Positions 27,083-36,884 of a stretch of 64,000 nt of DNA are shown in pieces. This stretch comes from Sulfuricurvum sp. (GTDB lineage Bacteria; Campylobacterota; Campylobacteria; Campylobacterales; Sulfurimonadaceae), in the NCBI GenBank assembly GCA_024637295.1, contig JAGXFL010000007.1, positions 37,526 to 101,525 on the forward strand, given 5' to 3'. A program made the translations under genes and the position numbers. A model generated the notes under the pieces. The model did no database searches. It saw only the letters and a program-made list of their open reading frames with translations, and was not told the DNA's origin. The stretch's first letter is position 1, and each line of letters starts with the position of its first letter.

Positions 27083-29224
27083 ATGAGTGTGTTGATGGTT
27101 AGAGGTATTTTGCTTCACAGTGTTGTTTTGTCGATGTTGTGTCTGACGTATGCAAATGATATCGATTCCGCTGATGAGTTAGATGCACTGCTGGGAAGTA
27201 TGAGTGAGCTTGCGACTAAAAAGTCACTCAATGTCGATTATTTGCCCTCTGTTGTTACGATCATCGATGCGCAGACCTACCGTGATGCCGGTATCCAAAC
27301 GATAGCCGAAGCGTTGGATATGCTTCCTGGTATTCAGATGCAACTGAGTTCAATGGGATACACTACTGCGGCAGTGCGCGGTCTGAAGATGACCAATGGA
27401 TATCTCTCTGATAAAATGAAAATCTTGATTGACGGAGTATCCATCAATAACGAAGTCACGGGAAGCAGCAGCTTTTACATGGATTTTCCGATGCAGATGG
27501 TGGAGAGGATCGAAGTGTTGCGCGGGCCGAACTCGACCATTTACGGTGCAGGGGCGTTTTACGGTACGGTCAATATTATCACCAAGCTTGGGAACAATAA
27601 AAAAGAGAATCAGCTTTTTGCAGGAGTGGGAAGTTACCAATACCGCACAACCGGGGTCAATATTAACACCTCGTTTGGTGATTGGAAGTTGTTTGCCGAT
27701 GGATATTACAAGTCCAATAACAAAGCATTGGATATCAAAGACAGCCAACAAGATACCCAAGAAGCGATGAACGATTTTTCGGTAGGTTTTAAAGCAACCA
27801 ATGGCGGATTAGAGTTTTTGACACGATTAAAACAAAGCAGTTACGGAAACTTCTACAGTTTTGAGGGGGAGATGGATCCGATCCCCGGAAAAGAGCAAGG
27901 TCATGACAGCAGTTATTTTTTCTCACAGCTCTCCTATGAGACAGCGTTTGATGATTATAAATTGGAGACCAAAGCCAGTTTTTCACACAGAGAGTCTGAT
28001 ATCAGGGCTAATGTCTATTCTTTGGCACATGAGAATGATGCTGATCGTTTCCCAAGAGTCGGTATAACGGCGCAAGAGGGTTTGTACACACATGAACAAA
28101 CCGCTGAAGAGAATCTGGAGGCTGAAGCGATACTCACACTGCCAAAGATCAAGTCGAATGACATCTTGCTAGGGGCAGGGGTTCGTCAGGTCAATATTGT
28201 CAAAGATGAGTTTTTCAGCAGTAGCGAAGACCTGATCGCGCGTAATCGTGCGGCAATCTTAGCGCATGCCGGATATAATAATTTCCGGTATCGGGCATCC
28301 AAAGAACCTGCCTATTGGGCGAATCCTACCACCACGTTATTGCCCCAAAACATGGACAGAACAATCGGGTATGGATATGTGCAAGATCTCATATCCATCA
28401 CAGATGATGTGGATCTGATACTTGGGCTGCGAGCGGATGATTATTCGGATTACAACATGCAAATAAGCAAGCGGGCAGGATTGGTCTATCGAGCTAGCGA
28501 TACTACGATTTTAAAGTTACTCTATGGGTCGGCATTTCGTGTTCCGACCCTCATCGAGGCGTATCAAAACGGCCATATCAATACCCGTGCGGGTGACAGT
28601 AATATCAAACCTGAAGAGACTGATACCTATGAGATGGTAGGGATCTATACCCCTAATTTCAACCATAAGTTCTCATTGGACCTATTTTACTCAAAATTAA
28701 AAAATACGATTGATATTGAGGAGTTTGGGGATACCATCCCAGGATATCAAAATATGAAACAACGCTACTCAAAAGGGATAGAGTTTGAATATTTTTATCG
28801 TACGGCACAAGAGCACAATTTTTATCTCAATGGGACTTATGTCTATGCCGAATATACGGTTCCGCCAGAAGATACCCCTATTGTACTGGTTGATTACAGT
28901 ATGCCAGATATATCCAAAGTGATGCTCAAAGCTATGTACATCTATCGTCCTACACAGCAACTCTCGTTGGGGACGACGTGGCGCTATTTTTCCGAGACAA
29001 CCCCTACTAGAATATCGTGGGTCGAAAATGACTCTACGGTCAGTACGACCCATATTTTTGATGAAACGGCAACCTATCGGTTCTCGCCAAACAGTGAGCT
29101 ACGATTCACGGTTAAAAATCTGTTTAACACAGAGGTTCGTCAGCCCAGTTATTACTATGTGACCAATGGCGGGATTGAGCGAGAAGGGCGAAATTACTTT
29201 TTAAGTTATGTCTATAACTTTTAA
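27083..29224 (+). CDS. TonB-dependent outer membrane receptor
   Basis: Signal peptide, plug domain (IAEALDMLPGIQ, VERIEVLRGPNSTIYGAGAFYGTVNIIT), C-terminal beta-strand ending in F. Confidence 0.92.
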   Translation: MSVLMVRGILLHSVVLSMLCLTYANDIDSADELDALLGSMSELATKKSLNVDYLPSVVTIIDAQTYRDAGIQTIAEALDMLPGIQMQLSSMGYTTAAVRGLKMTNGYLSDKMKILIDGVSINNEVTGSSSFYMDFPMQMVERIEVLRGPNSTIYGAGAFYGTVNIITKLGNNKKENQLFAGVGSYQYRTTGVNINTSFGDWKLFADGYYKSNNKALDIKDSQQDTQEAMNDFSVGFKATNGGLEFLTRLKQSSYGNFYSFEGEMDPIPGKEQGHDSSYFFSQLSYETAFDDYKLETKASFSHRESDIRANVYSLAHENDADRFPRVGITAQEGLYTHEQTAEENLEAEAILTLPKIKSNDILLGAGVRQVNIVKDEFFSSSEDLIARNRAAILAHAGYNNFRYRASKEPAYWANPTTTLLPQNMDRTIGYGYVQDLISITDDVDLILGLRADDYSDYNMQISKRAGLVYRASDTTILKLLYGSAFRVPTLIEAYQNGHINTRAGDSNIKPEETDTYEMVGIYTPNFNHKFSLDLFYSKLKNTIDIEEFGDTIPGYQNMKQRYSKGIEFEYFYRTAQEHNFYLNGTYVYAEYTVPPEDTPIVLVDYSMPDISKVMLKAMYIYRPTQQLSLGTTWRYFSETTPTRISWVENDSTVSTTHIFDETATYRFSPNSELRFTVKNLFNTEVRQPSYYYVTNGGIEREGRNYFLSYVYNF

Positions 29225-29236
29225 TCTTTCTCTCAT

Positions 29237-29803
29237 TTACGCTTTTTGATCCAGTATACTGCCGTCTAAAGAGATAATTTTCTCATCGATTTTAGCGAGA
29301 GCCTTGTTTAGAGTCTCATAGGAAATATCAGGCAGTTTCTCTCCCCAGATTTTTTCTGCTTCGTTAAACCCGCGGATGATACCTTCTCGACCGGCTTTTA
29401 GTCTATCAAGATTATCTGCGCCTCCGCTTAGGACAAAATCAGCAAGGCGATTGGATGTCTGTGTTACACCAAAAAAACCATCTTCACTCACCAAAGCTTT
29501 GGCTTCTTCGGGATTCATATTGGTGATTGGTTTACCTGTGTATCCAATAGATTTAAAATCAATAGAGTCCAATATATCTTTTATTTTAGTGAGGTCGAAT
29601 GGGGCACTTTGTGCTTCAAGATTGCTAGAAGAATAGTTCTCTATTTTGAGACTGTATTGGACTAAGTAAGCTTGAGAAAGCGTTTTACCTGAGATCTCAC
29701 CACTGGCAATTTTCTCTTTAAAGTCTTTAGAATATTTTTCATTCTCTTTTGGATCAGGTATCATGTATGGATTGACTGAACCGCTGGTTGGATTGATTTG
29801 CAT
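29237..29803 (-). CDS. Conserved hypothetical protein (resembles Campylobacterota proteins often labelled 'hydrogenase-4 component G')
   Basis: IGYTGKPITNMNPEEAKALVSEDGFFGVTQTSNRLADFVLSGGADNLDRLKAGREGI; family recalled, not searched. Confidence 0.6.
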   Translation of the reverse strand: MQINPTSGSVNPYMIPDPKENEKYSKDFKEKIASGEISGKTLSQAYLVQYSLKIENYSSSNLEAQSAPFDLTKIKDILDSIDFKSIGYTGKPITNMNPEEAKALVSEDGFFGVTQTSNRLADFVLSGGADNLDRLKAGREGIIRGFNEAEKIWGEKLPDISYETLNKALAKIDEKIISLDGSILDQKA

Positions 29804-29833
29804 GATGAATTCCTTTATTGTATATCGGCATAT

Positions 29834-31042
29834 CTATTCATGCCGTAAAGCATCGATAGGATTGAGTCGCGCGGCTTTGCGTGCCGGAAAATAACCAAAC
29901 ACGATTCCTACGAGCGTAGAGAAGAAAAAAGCGATAATGACGATAGAGGTATTGAAAACAAAAGGGAGATCAAAAAAGAGGTTGACGCCCACTCCCGCAC
30001 TGATACCTAATATCATACCGATCACCCCGCCCAAAGATGAGAGGACCACCGCCTCGACAAGAAATTGTAAGAGCACTTCACGCTCTAATGCCCCAATAGC
30101 GAGTCGTATCCCGATTTCTCGGGTACGTTCGGTGACAGAGACGAGCATGATGTTCATGATCCCAATTCCTCCCACGAGCAGACTGATCGCTGCGACCGCA
30201 CCCAATAACAGTGTGAGCATCTTGGTCGTGGAAGAGAGAGTCTGTATCACTTCGCGTAAATCACGGACATTAAAATCATCTTCATCACCTGTACGGATAT
30301 GGCGGCGCTCACGCATGAGAGAGATGATGGATGTTTTCATGTTTTCGATCGACGATGGATTTTTAGCGGAGACTAATATGGCAGAGATTTCCTGATTTCC
30401 GCTAATACGGCGTTGAAACATCCGTATGGGGACGACGATAAGATCATCTTGGTCCATGCCAAACATCGAAGCTCCCTTGGATTGGAGCAATCCGATCACT
30501 TGACAGGAGAAGTTCCCCAATCGAATAGAGGCATCCAATGGTGTTTGCGTTCCAAATAGTTCTTTTCGTACCGTCTCACCGATGATACAAACGGCTCTTC
30601 CCCCTTTGAGCTCCGCATTGGTAAATTTTCGTCCCTCTTCAAACTGCCAATCTTTGACAGAGAAATAATCGTTATCGCTGCCATCAATGGAGGTGGAGTA
30701 GTTACGATTGGTATAAACCGCCTGTACCCCTTTTGTCGATACTGGGGCTACCCCTTTTAATCCCGGTATTTCCCGTACGATTGCAGCAAGATCATCTTGG
30801 GTAAAGCGTTTAGCGATATTGTCACTGCTGGGACCGTGTCGATCTTGTCCTGGTCGGACAATGAGCATATTACTACCAAGTTTGGAGATACTTTGCGTGA
30901 CATAGGCGGTTGTCGCATCGCCTAACATCACCATAGAGATGACGGATGCGACACCGATCACGATTCCAAGGGTTGTTAAAAATGAGCGCATAGCACTGCG
31001 TCGGATCTCACGAAGAGCCAAAATAAAAGCATTCCAAATCAT
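29834..31042 (-). CDS. MacB-like ABC transporter permease
   Basis: MacB_PCD/FtsX architecture; LVGGIGIMNIMLVSVTERTREIGIR. Confidence 0.92.
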   Translation of the reverse strand: MIWNAFILALREIRRSAMRSFLTTLGIVIGVASVISMVMLGDATTAYVTQSISKLGSNMLIVRPGQDRHGPSSDNIAKRFTQDDLAAIVREIPGLKGVAPVSTKGVQAVYTNRNYSTSIDGSDNDYFSVKDWQFEEGRKFTNAELKGGRAVCIIGETVRKELFGTQTPLDASIRLGNFSCQVIGLLQSKGASMFGMDQDDLIVVPIRMFQRRISGNQEISAILVSAKNPSSIENMKTSIISLMRERRHIRTGDEDDFNVRDLREVIQTLSSTTKMLTLLLGAVAAISLLVGGIGIMNIMLVSVTERTREIGIRLAIGALEREVLLQFLVEAVVLSSLGGVIGMILGISAGVGVNLFFDLPFVFNTSIVIIAFFFSTLVGIVFGYFPARKAARLNPIDALRHE

Positions 31043-31749
31043 AGGTGATCGTTTTGTGATTCGGATATATCGATGTGTCCGTCTCGGAAGTGGATAATAC
31101 GCGAAGCAAACTGAGCCATATCGTTTTCATGGGTGACCATGATGATGGTGATTCCCTTATCACGGTTGAAGGAGCGCAAAAGTTCCATCACTTCGATGCT
31201 CTTGGCGGTATCTAGATTACCTGTGGGTTCATCTGCAAGCAGTACGAGAGGATTGGTGACAATTGCACGTGCAATGGCAACACGCTGTTGCTGACCCCCT
31301 GAAAGCTCGCCGGGTGTATGGTGAGCCACATTTTCTAAACCAACACTCTTAAGGGCTTCCATTGCCATACTCTTGCGTTGTGCTGAGGGGATACCGCGAT
31401 AAAGCAAAGGGAGTTCAACGTTTTCAAGTGCAGAGGTCTTGCCTAACAAGTTGAATCCTTGAAAGATAAATCCGATGTAGTGACGTCGTAGAAGTGCTCT
31501 TTGATCGCGGCTTAGTTTTCCTACATTGACACCATCAAAGAGATAGTCACCTTCGGTGGGGACATCGAGGCATCCGATAATGTTCATTGCGGTCGATTTG
31601 CCTGATCCGCTGGGTCCCATGATTGCCACGAATTCACCGGGCTGTATCGAGAGGTTGACCCCTTGCAGTGCATATGCGGTAGCGTCACCTTGTCCATAGT
31701 ATTTTTTGGTCTCTTTGAGCTCGATGACCGATTTTAGGGGAATTGTCAT
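31039..31749 (-). CDS. MacB/LolD-type ABC ATPase
   Basis: [34 protein letters not shown]. Confidence 0.95.
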   Translation of the reverse strand: MTIPLKSVIELKETKKYYGQGDATAYALQGVNLSIQPGEFVAIMGPSGSGKSTAMNIIGCLDVPTEGDYLFDGVNVGKLSRDQRALLRRHYIGFIFQGFNLLGKTSALENVELPLLYRGIPSAQRKSMAMEALKSVGLENVAHHTPGELSGGQQQRVAIARAIVTNPLVLLADEPTGNLDTAKSIEVMELLRSFNRDKGITIIMVTHENDMAQFASRIIHFRDGHIDISESQNDHL

Positions 31750-32969
31750 GGTTTTTCACTAACGCCTGTAATGATCAAATCGCCTGCGTTGAGAGAAGAT
31801 GAAGTGACGATACTGGAGATTCCGTCACTTTTACCTATTTGAACTTTTACTCTGGTAGGAATGTTATTTTTAAGTACCCAGACATATTCCCCTTTATCCG
31901 CTTCTTCCACAGCATGCTTTTTCTTTTTATCTTTCTCTTCAGCGTCACTTAGTGGGGGATTAAAGCGCAATGCGGCATTGGGGACGACAGTGACATTTTT
32001 AAGGGTGTTTGTAATGATGGATGCACTGGCTGTCATTCCGGGTCGCAAAAACAGGTCACTGTTGTCCACTTGTACAACGGCCTCATACGTGACAACCCCG
32101 TTTACGATGGCTGAGTTGAGTCGCAACTGGATGATCTTGCCCTCAAATTGACGATTGGTATAGGCATCGACGGTAAAGACGACTTTTTGCCCCTCTTTGA
32201 CCCCTCCGATGTCTGCTTCATCGACACTGACGATCGCTTTCATTTGGGTCAAGTCTTCGGCAAGGGTAAACAAAATAGGGGTTTGCATAGCGGCAACAAC
32301 GGTTTGACCCGGTTCGACTTTGCGAGTCAGGATGATTCCGTCAATAGGTGAGACGACGACAGCTTTGCGCAGATTGTCTTCATCGCTTCTGAGTTGTGCA
32401 TAGGATTGTGCCACTTGTGCTCTTGCAGCAGCCAATGATGCTTTGGCTTGGATGAGCATGGTGGATGAGGACTGCATCTCTTTACGTGAGGGATAGTTGC
32501 CGTTGGTAGATGCATACATCGTATGGGCACGATCGTCTTCAATTACGGCATTGTCAACAGAGGCTTTGGCACTTTGTTCATTGGCTTGTGATTTTTGTAA
32601 GAGGGCGTGTGAACTGGTAACGGCGGCAGTGAGCTTGGTAGTATCCAGTCGAGCCAGGATTTGACCGCTTTTTACCCGATCATTGTAATCGACCAATACT
32701 TTATCAATCGTCCCTGAGACTTCGATCCCTACATCGATCGTATTGGTCGGTTCAAGATTGCCGGTTGCTGCAACGGTTGTGGTGAGGTCTTGACTCTTGA
32801 ATGGGACCGTAATGTACGTTATCTTCTCGCTACTAGAGTTTTTGATACCGTAAAAAGTGCCAGCAGCGATAAGCAGCAGTATCAAAACGCCCCACAGGAT
32901 TTTTTTCCATCGCTTTGGGGCGTTTTGTGTATTGATTCCGAGGGTTGTTTCGATGGTTTGAGAGGTCAT
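31746..32969 (-). CDS. MacA-like periplasmic adaptor (RND/HlyD family)
   Basis: N-terminal TM, VAATGNLEPTNTIDVG lipoyl-like, coiled coil, VVSPIDGIILTRKVEPGQTV. Confidence 0.92.
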   Translation of the reverse strand: MTSQTIETTLGINTQNAPKRWKKILWGVLILLLIAAGTFYGIKNSSSEKITYITVPFKSQDLTTTVAATGNLEPTNTIDVGIEVSGTIDKVLVDYNDRVKSGQILARLDTTKLTAAVTSSHALLQKSQANEQSAKASVDNAVIEDDRAHTMYASTNGNYPSRKEMQSSSTMLIQAKASLAAARAQVAQSYAQLRSDEDNLRKAVVVSPIDGIILTRKVEPGQTVVAAMQTPILFTLAEDLTQMKAIVSVDEADIGGVKEGQKVVFTVDAYTNRQFEGKIIQLRLNSAIVNGVVTYEAVVQVDNSDLFLRPGMTASASIITNTLKNVTVVPNAALRFNPPLSDAEEKDKKKKHAVEEADKGEYVWVLKNNIPTRVKVQIGKSDGISSIVTSSSLNAGDLIITGVSEKP

Positions 32970-34204
32970 AGTTGAGGTTCCTGTGTGTGTCGCATTTGAT
33001 AGTGCAGCTGTGAGAGTTGGATTTGGATGTTTATCTCATTGATTTTGATCTCAAGTTCTTCAATTGTACGGGTGTTTTGCAGGGTTTGCAAATCGTATCC
33101 TGCTTTGTAGCCTGCATTGACGGCAGCTTTGGTAGCTGTTAATAATTCATCATAGAATTTGAGATTGTCTTGTGTGATGCGGATGGTCTGTTGATAACTC
33201 TCGATGAGGGCTAAAGTCTGGTTGTATAAAGCATCCATCTGTCGTTTGGTATCGGCAGTAAGTGCCTGCTGTTTTAAATAAACGGCTTGTGCTTCTTGGG
33301 ATGTCGCAGAACCGTTATACGTTAGCGGTATGGATAGCTGTAATCCTGCATCGTAAAAATTGCCTCTGTAGTCAGATGTGGGAACGTTTTGCGCATCATA
33401 CCGTTGATATCCCGTATCGGCGATAAGGGTTAGTTTTGGTAGATAAGCACTTTTGACTTGCCCGTATTGCTGTGCTGCGTTTTGACTCAGAGCCTGAGAA
33501 TACCGGATGTCCCATCCATCGGTTAAAAAAGTCTCTTTTTGGGTGAGGGTATAGGTGGGGATGGTAACCGATTCGATGGAAATATCGCTTAACTTGGTAG
33601 CCTCATATTTTTGTTGGATGAGGGCATACCGCAAAGAGGTGTTGTTCTTGAGTTCATTACTTTGGCTCATCAGGGCATTATTGAGCAAAGTTATATCAAT
33701 ATCGCCCGCTTCATACTGTTTTCGTTTCAGAAAAATCTCGATTTTTGCATTTTTGAGTTTCAGATCACTTTGTTGTAAGACAATAGCATTTTTACGGTAG
33801 GTAAGAACAGCATTGACGAGCTTTTGGTTGATATTGGCGATCTCTTTGTTCAAAGCTAACGTATCGGCTTCTTTTTTTGTTTTGGCGTAGTCAATAGAAT
33901 AGGTGATTCCACCTGAACGAAAAAGGTCCTGTGCGATTCCTGCTGAGAGAGTCTGGCGTGTGTCTTTTGTCCCAAAAGAGGCTGATTTTTCATACATGCT
34001 GGATGCTTTTAGGGTGATGGGAGAGAGCCAATCGTAACGTAATTTATCGTAGGAAGCATCAATTTGGTGCTGCTGAAATTCATAATAGTGCTGTTTTTGG
34101 CTAGAAAGGGATAGAGTTTCTTCTCCACTTACAGAGGTTATAATCAACGTAGATAAGACCATGGTAAAAGTGTGTCGTAATTTCATGGCTTCATTGTAGT
34201 GCAA
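32966..34204 (-). CDS. TolC-like outer membrane efflux protein
   Basis: Signal peptide, long helical repeats with GYKAGYDLQTLQN; in operon with MacA/MacB; real start probably 34186 (MKLRHTF). Confidence 0.85.
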   Translation of the reverse strand: MHYNEAMKLRHTFTMVLSTLIITSVSGEETLSLSSQKQHYYEFQQHQIDASYDKLRYDWLSPITLKASSMYEKSASFGTKDTRQTLSAGIAQDLFRSGGITYSIDYAKTKKEADTLALNKEIANINQKLVNAVLTYRKNAIVLQQSDLKLKNAKIEIFLKRKQYEAGDIDITLLNNALMSQSNELKNNTSLRYALIQQKYEATKLSDISIESVTIPTYTLTQKETFLTDGWDIRYSQALSQNAAQQYGQVKSAYLPKLTLIADTGYQRYDAQNVPTSDYRGNFYDAGLQLSIPLTYNGSATSQEAQAVYLKQQALTADTKRQMDALYNQTLALIESYQQTIRITQDNLKFYDELLTATKAAVNAGYKAGYDLQTLQNTRTIEELEIKINEINIQIQLSQLHYQMRHTQEPQL

Positions 34205-34249
34205 ATTTCATTAATGATGGTAAAATTCCCCTTTATCAAAGGATTTTTT

Positions 34250-35494
34250 ATGTTGACAATGATTATTGGATTTTACACGGTTTATATTTTTATCAGACTT
34301 TATGTGAGTGTTATGCAAATCGGGTTTATTAACCAAGTAAAGCGCAAAAAGGCTATTTTGTTAAGTGAGCATGACTATATAGATGCTGCAAACTATGCTG
34401 TTGCCAAAGAGAAGCTCTCCATGGTAGAAGCGATGGTAGAATACGCACTCTTTTTTGTGTGGATGGCGGGAGCGCTTACTTGGTTGGATGAGCTTCTTAT
34501 GTCGCAAAGCCCATTATTACATACCCTTTATGCCGTGTTAGGGTTGATTTTGATCAATGGCATCTTAATGGCTCCGTTTGGATGGTATAGCAAGTTCAAG
34601 ATCGATGAACAGTATGGATTTAACCGCTCAAGTGTAGGGCAATACATTAAAGATACTGTGATTTCAACCCTACTTACGATCCTCATCGGCGGTTTGATTG
34701 TTTGGGGCATCGCGGCAATTATCAATGCAAGCGAGCTGTGGTGGTTGTGGAGTTTTTGTTTTATTTTTGGTGTTGTCGTGATGATGAATATGCTCTTTCC
34801 AACGGTACGCGCCTTGTTCTTTGACAAAGTGACTCCGTTGGATAACCCGCAACTCCAAGAAGAAATTGCAACATTGATGGAGAAAACAGGTTTTGTCAGC
34901 AGTGGTGTATTTGTGAGTGATGCAAGTAAACGTGATACACGTCTTAATGCCTATTTTGGCGGATTAGGGAAAAGTAAACGGGTAGTTTTATTCGATACTT
35001 TGTTGCAAAAATTAACCCCTCAGGAACTCATCGCTGTATTGGGCCATGAATTAGGTCATTTTGCTCACGGCGATTTGTATAAAAATATTGCGATGGTGGG
35101 GGTGATGCTTTTTGCTATGTTCGCAGGTTTCGGTAATCTTCCGCAATCGCTTTATCTTCAACTGGGAGTTTCACCTTCTCCTCATATTATGATGATGTTA
35201 TTTATTCTCTTGATGCCGATGGTGAGTTTTGTGATGATGCCGCTTATGGGGCTTGTTAGCCGTCATAATGAGTATGAAGCAGATCGGAAGGGCTCAGAGC
35301 TTGGCGGTGCAGTGCATTTGATTTCTGCCTTGACTAAATTGGTCAGCGAAAATAAAAGCTTTCCTCTCTCACACCCTCTCTATCGCTTTTTTCACACAAC
35401 GCATCCTCCTGTCATAGAACGGCTTCGTGCATTGGGATCAGACATTGTTGCAGACGTTACGGAAGATTTTATCGATCCATGCCCAGAACTTTAA
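34250..35494 (+). CDS. M48 family membrane metallopeptidase (CaaX protease/Ste24-like)
   Basis: VLGHELGHFAHGD zinc motif, NEYEADRKG; start moved to 34250. Confidence 0.92.
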   Translation: MLTMIIGFYTVYIFIRLYVSVMQIGFINQVKRKKAILLSEHDYIDAANYAVAKEKLSMVEAMVEYALFFVWMAGALTWLDELLMSQSPLLHTLYAVLGLILINGILMAPFGWYSKFKIDEQYGFNRSSVGQYIKDTVISTLLTILIGGLIVWGIAAIINASELWWLWSFCFIFGVVVMMNMLFPTVRALFFDKVTPLDNPQLQEEIATLMEKTGFVSSGVFVSDASKRDTRLNAYFGGLGKSKRVVLFDTLLQKLTPQELIAVLGHELGHFAHGDLYKNIAMVGVMLFAMFAGFGNLPQSLYLQLGVSPSPHIMMMLFILLMPMVSFVMMPLMGLVSRHNEYEADRKGSELGGAVHLISALTKLVSENKSFPLSHPLYRFFHTTHPPVIERLRALGSDIVADVTEDFIDPCPEL

Positions 35495-36306
35495 AAGAGC
35501 TGCATAACGAGATAACGGCAAGCCTCACAGGGATTGTCGAATTTCCGCGTCGTGAAGCAGAGTTACTGTTAATCGCCTATTTGGATAAAGATCAACTTTA
35601 CTTTATCACCCATCAAGAGACATTGCTAGACGAAGAAGAACCACGTTTGATGGAGTGGATTGGGCGCAGAGCGGGCAATGAACCGTTGGAATATCTCACT
35701 AACCGTGTCAGTTTTTATTCCAGAGAGTTTTACATTGATGAGGGTGCGCTAATCCCTCGCCCCGAAACAGAGTTGTTGATTGATACCGTATTGGCGTATG
35801 TTGATGCCAATGCAGCGATGACTTTTGTAGAAGTCGGTGCGGGAAGCGGGATCATCTCCATATTGCTTGCACTTCATTTGCCCAATGCCCGTTTTATCGC
35901 CGTAGATATCTCTGCAAAGGCTCTAGAAGTAGCACGCCGGAATATCGAAGCCTTTTGTCTAAGTGATCGTATCGAACTGCGCCAGGGTGATTTACTGGAC
36001 TGTGTGAGTGAGACCATCGATTTTTTAGTCTCAAATCCTCCTTATATCGCGGATGATGCCTCTTTGGAATCGAATTTATCGTATGAACCTCAAAACGCTT
36101 TGTTTGGCGGAACTGTCGGAGATGAGATTATCCAAAGGCTGTTGGATGAGGTCTATGCGAGACACATTCCTATTTTTGCATGTGAAATGGGATACGACCA
36201 GAGAGTCAAAGTGCAGGAATATCTAAAAACTTTTGCGGTACAATCATTGGAATTTTATAAAGATTTAGCTTCGTTTGATCGAGGATTTATTTTAAAGGCG
36301 AAGTAA
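35479..36306 (+). CDS. prmC: Release factor glutamine methyltransferase
   Basis: IPRPETELL, VGAGSGIISI, SNPPYI motifs. Confidence 0.93.
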   Translation: MPRTLKELHNEITASLTGIVEFPRREAELLLIAYLDKDQLYFITHQETLLDEEEPRLMEWIGRRAGNEPLEYLTNRVSFYSREFYIDEGALIPRPETELLIDTVLAYVDANAAMTFVEVGAGSGIISILLALHLPNARFIAVDISAKALEVARRNIEAFCLSDRIELRQGDLLDCVSETIDFLVSNPPYIADDASLESNLSYEPQNALFGGTVGDEIIQRLLDEVYARHIPIFACEMGYDQRVKVQEYLKTFAVQSLEFYKDLASFDRGFILKAK

Positions 36307-36382
36307 GCGCATATATGCGCGTGGGCACTCTGCCGAAGAGAACTAAGCGTTAGCGTAGTGTAGGGGGTTTTACTCCCTGCAC
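36307..36382. other. Structured intergenic segment: 14-bp palindrome GCGCATATATGCGC and a 25-nt hairpin (36358-36382)
   Basis: Perfect palindrome at 36307-36320; GTGTAGGGGGT-TTT-ACTCCCTGCAC folds with 11 pairs (two G-T wobbles). Confidence 0.45.
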
Positions 36383-36398
36383 GTAACAAAGGAAAAAA

Positions 36399-36884
36399 AT
36401 GAATAATAAAAAAGCTCTCATAGATGTTTTCTATCTTCTTACCATTGCTATGACAGTTGGAGCTGTCCTTATTTTGGGTGCATTTGTTGCAGCGGTTGTC
36501 TTTCACTCCGAAGTCTATTTGAGCATTCCGTTATTGTCTCGCTATGAAGAGGGGAAGATCATGGGGGAAATATTCCGCCGCTTTACCTATTGGGGCTACA
36601 TCATGGCGGTTATTATCGTAACGTATGAAGCCGCACGTTTCAAAGCGATGCAGATCGATCGTATCTCTATTATGGCAGCATTAGGTTCTGTAGGGACATT
36701 GCTTCTTTTCAGTGGTGTTTACAGCCCGAGAATGTTGGAATTTCAACAGCTGGGTGAAGTGGCGATGATGAACAATTCATTTGATTCACTGCATAAAGCA
36801 AGCGAGATTGATTTTAAGATCATGCTCGTGATGTTGCTCATCCTTTTTGGACGTAGAGCGTATTTGATGGCGGTAAAACGATGA
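36399..36884 (+). CDS. DUF4149-like small membrane protein
   Basis: 161 aa with four hydrophobic segments; overlaps next gene by 4 nt. Confidence 0.6.
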   Translation: MNNKKALIDVFYLLTIAMTVGAVLILGAFVAAVVFHSEVYLSIPLLSRYEEGKIMGEIFRRFTYWGYIMAVIIVTYEAARFKAMQIDRISIMAALGSVGTLLLFSGVYSPRMLEFQQLGEVAMMNNSFDSLHKASEIDFKIMLVMLLILFGRRAYLMAVKR

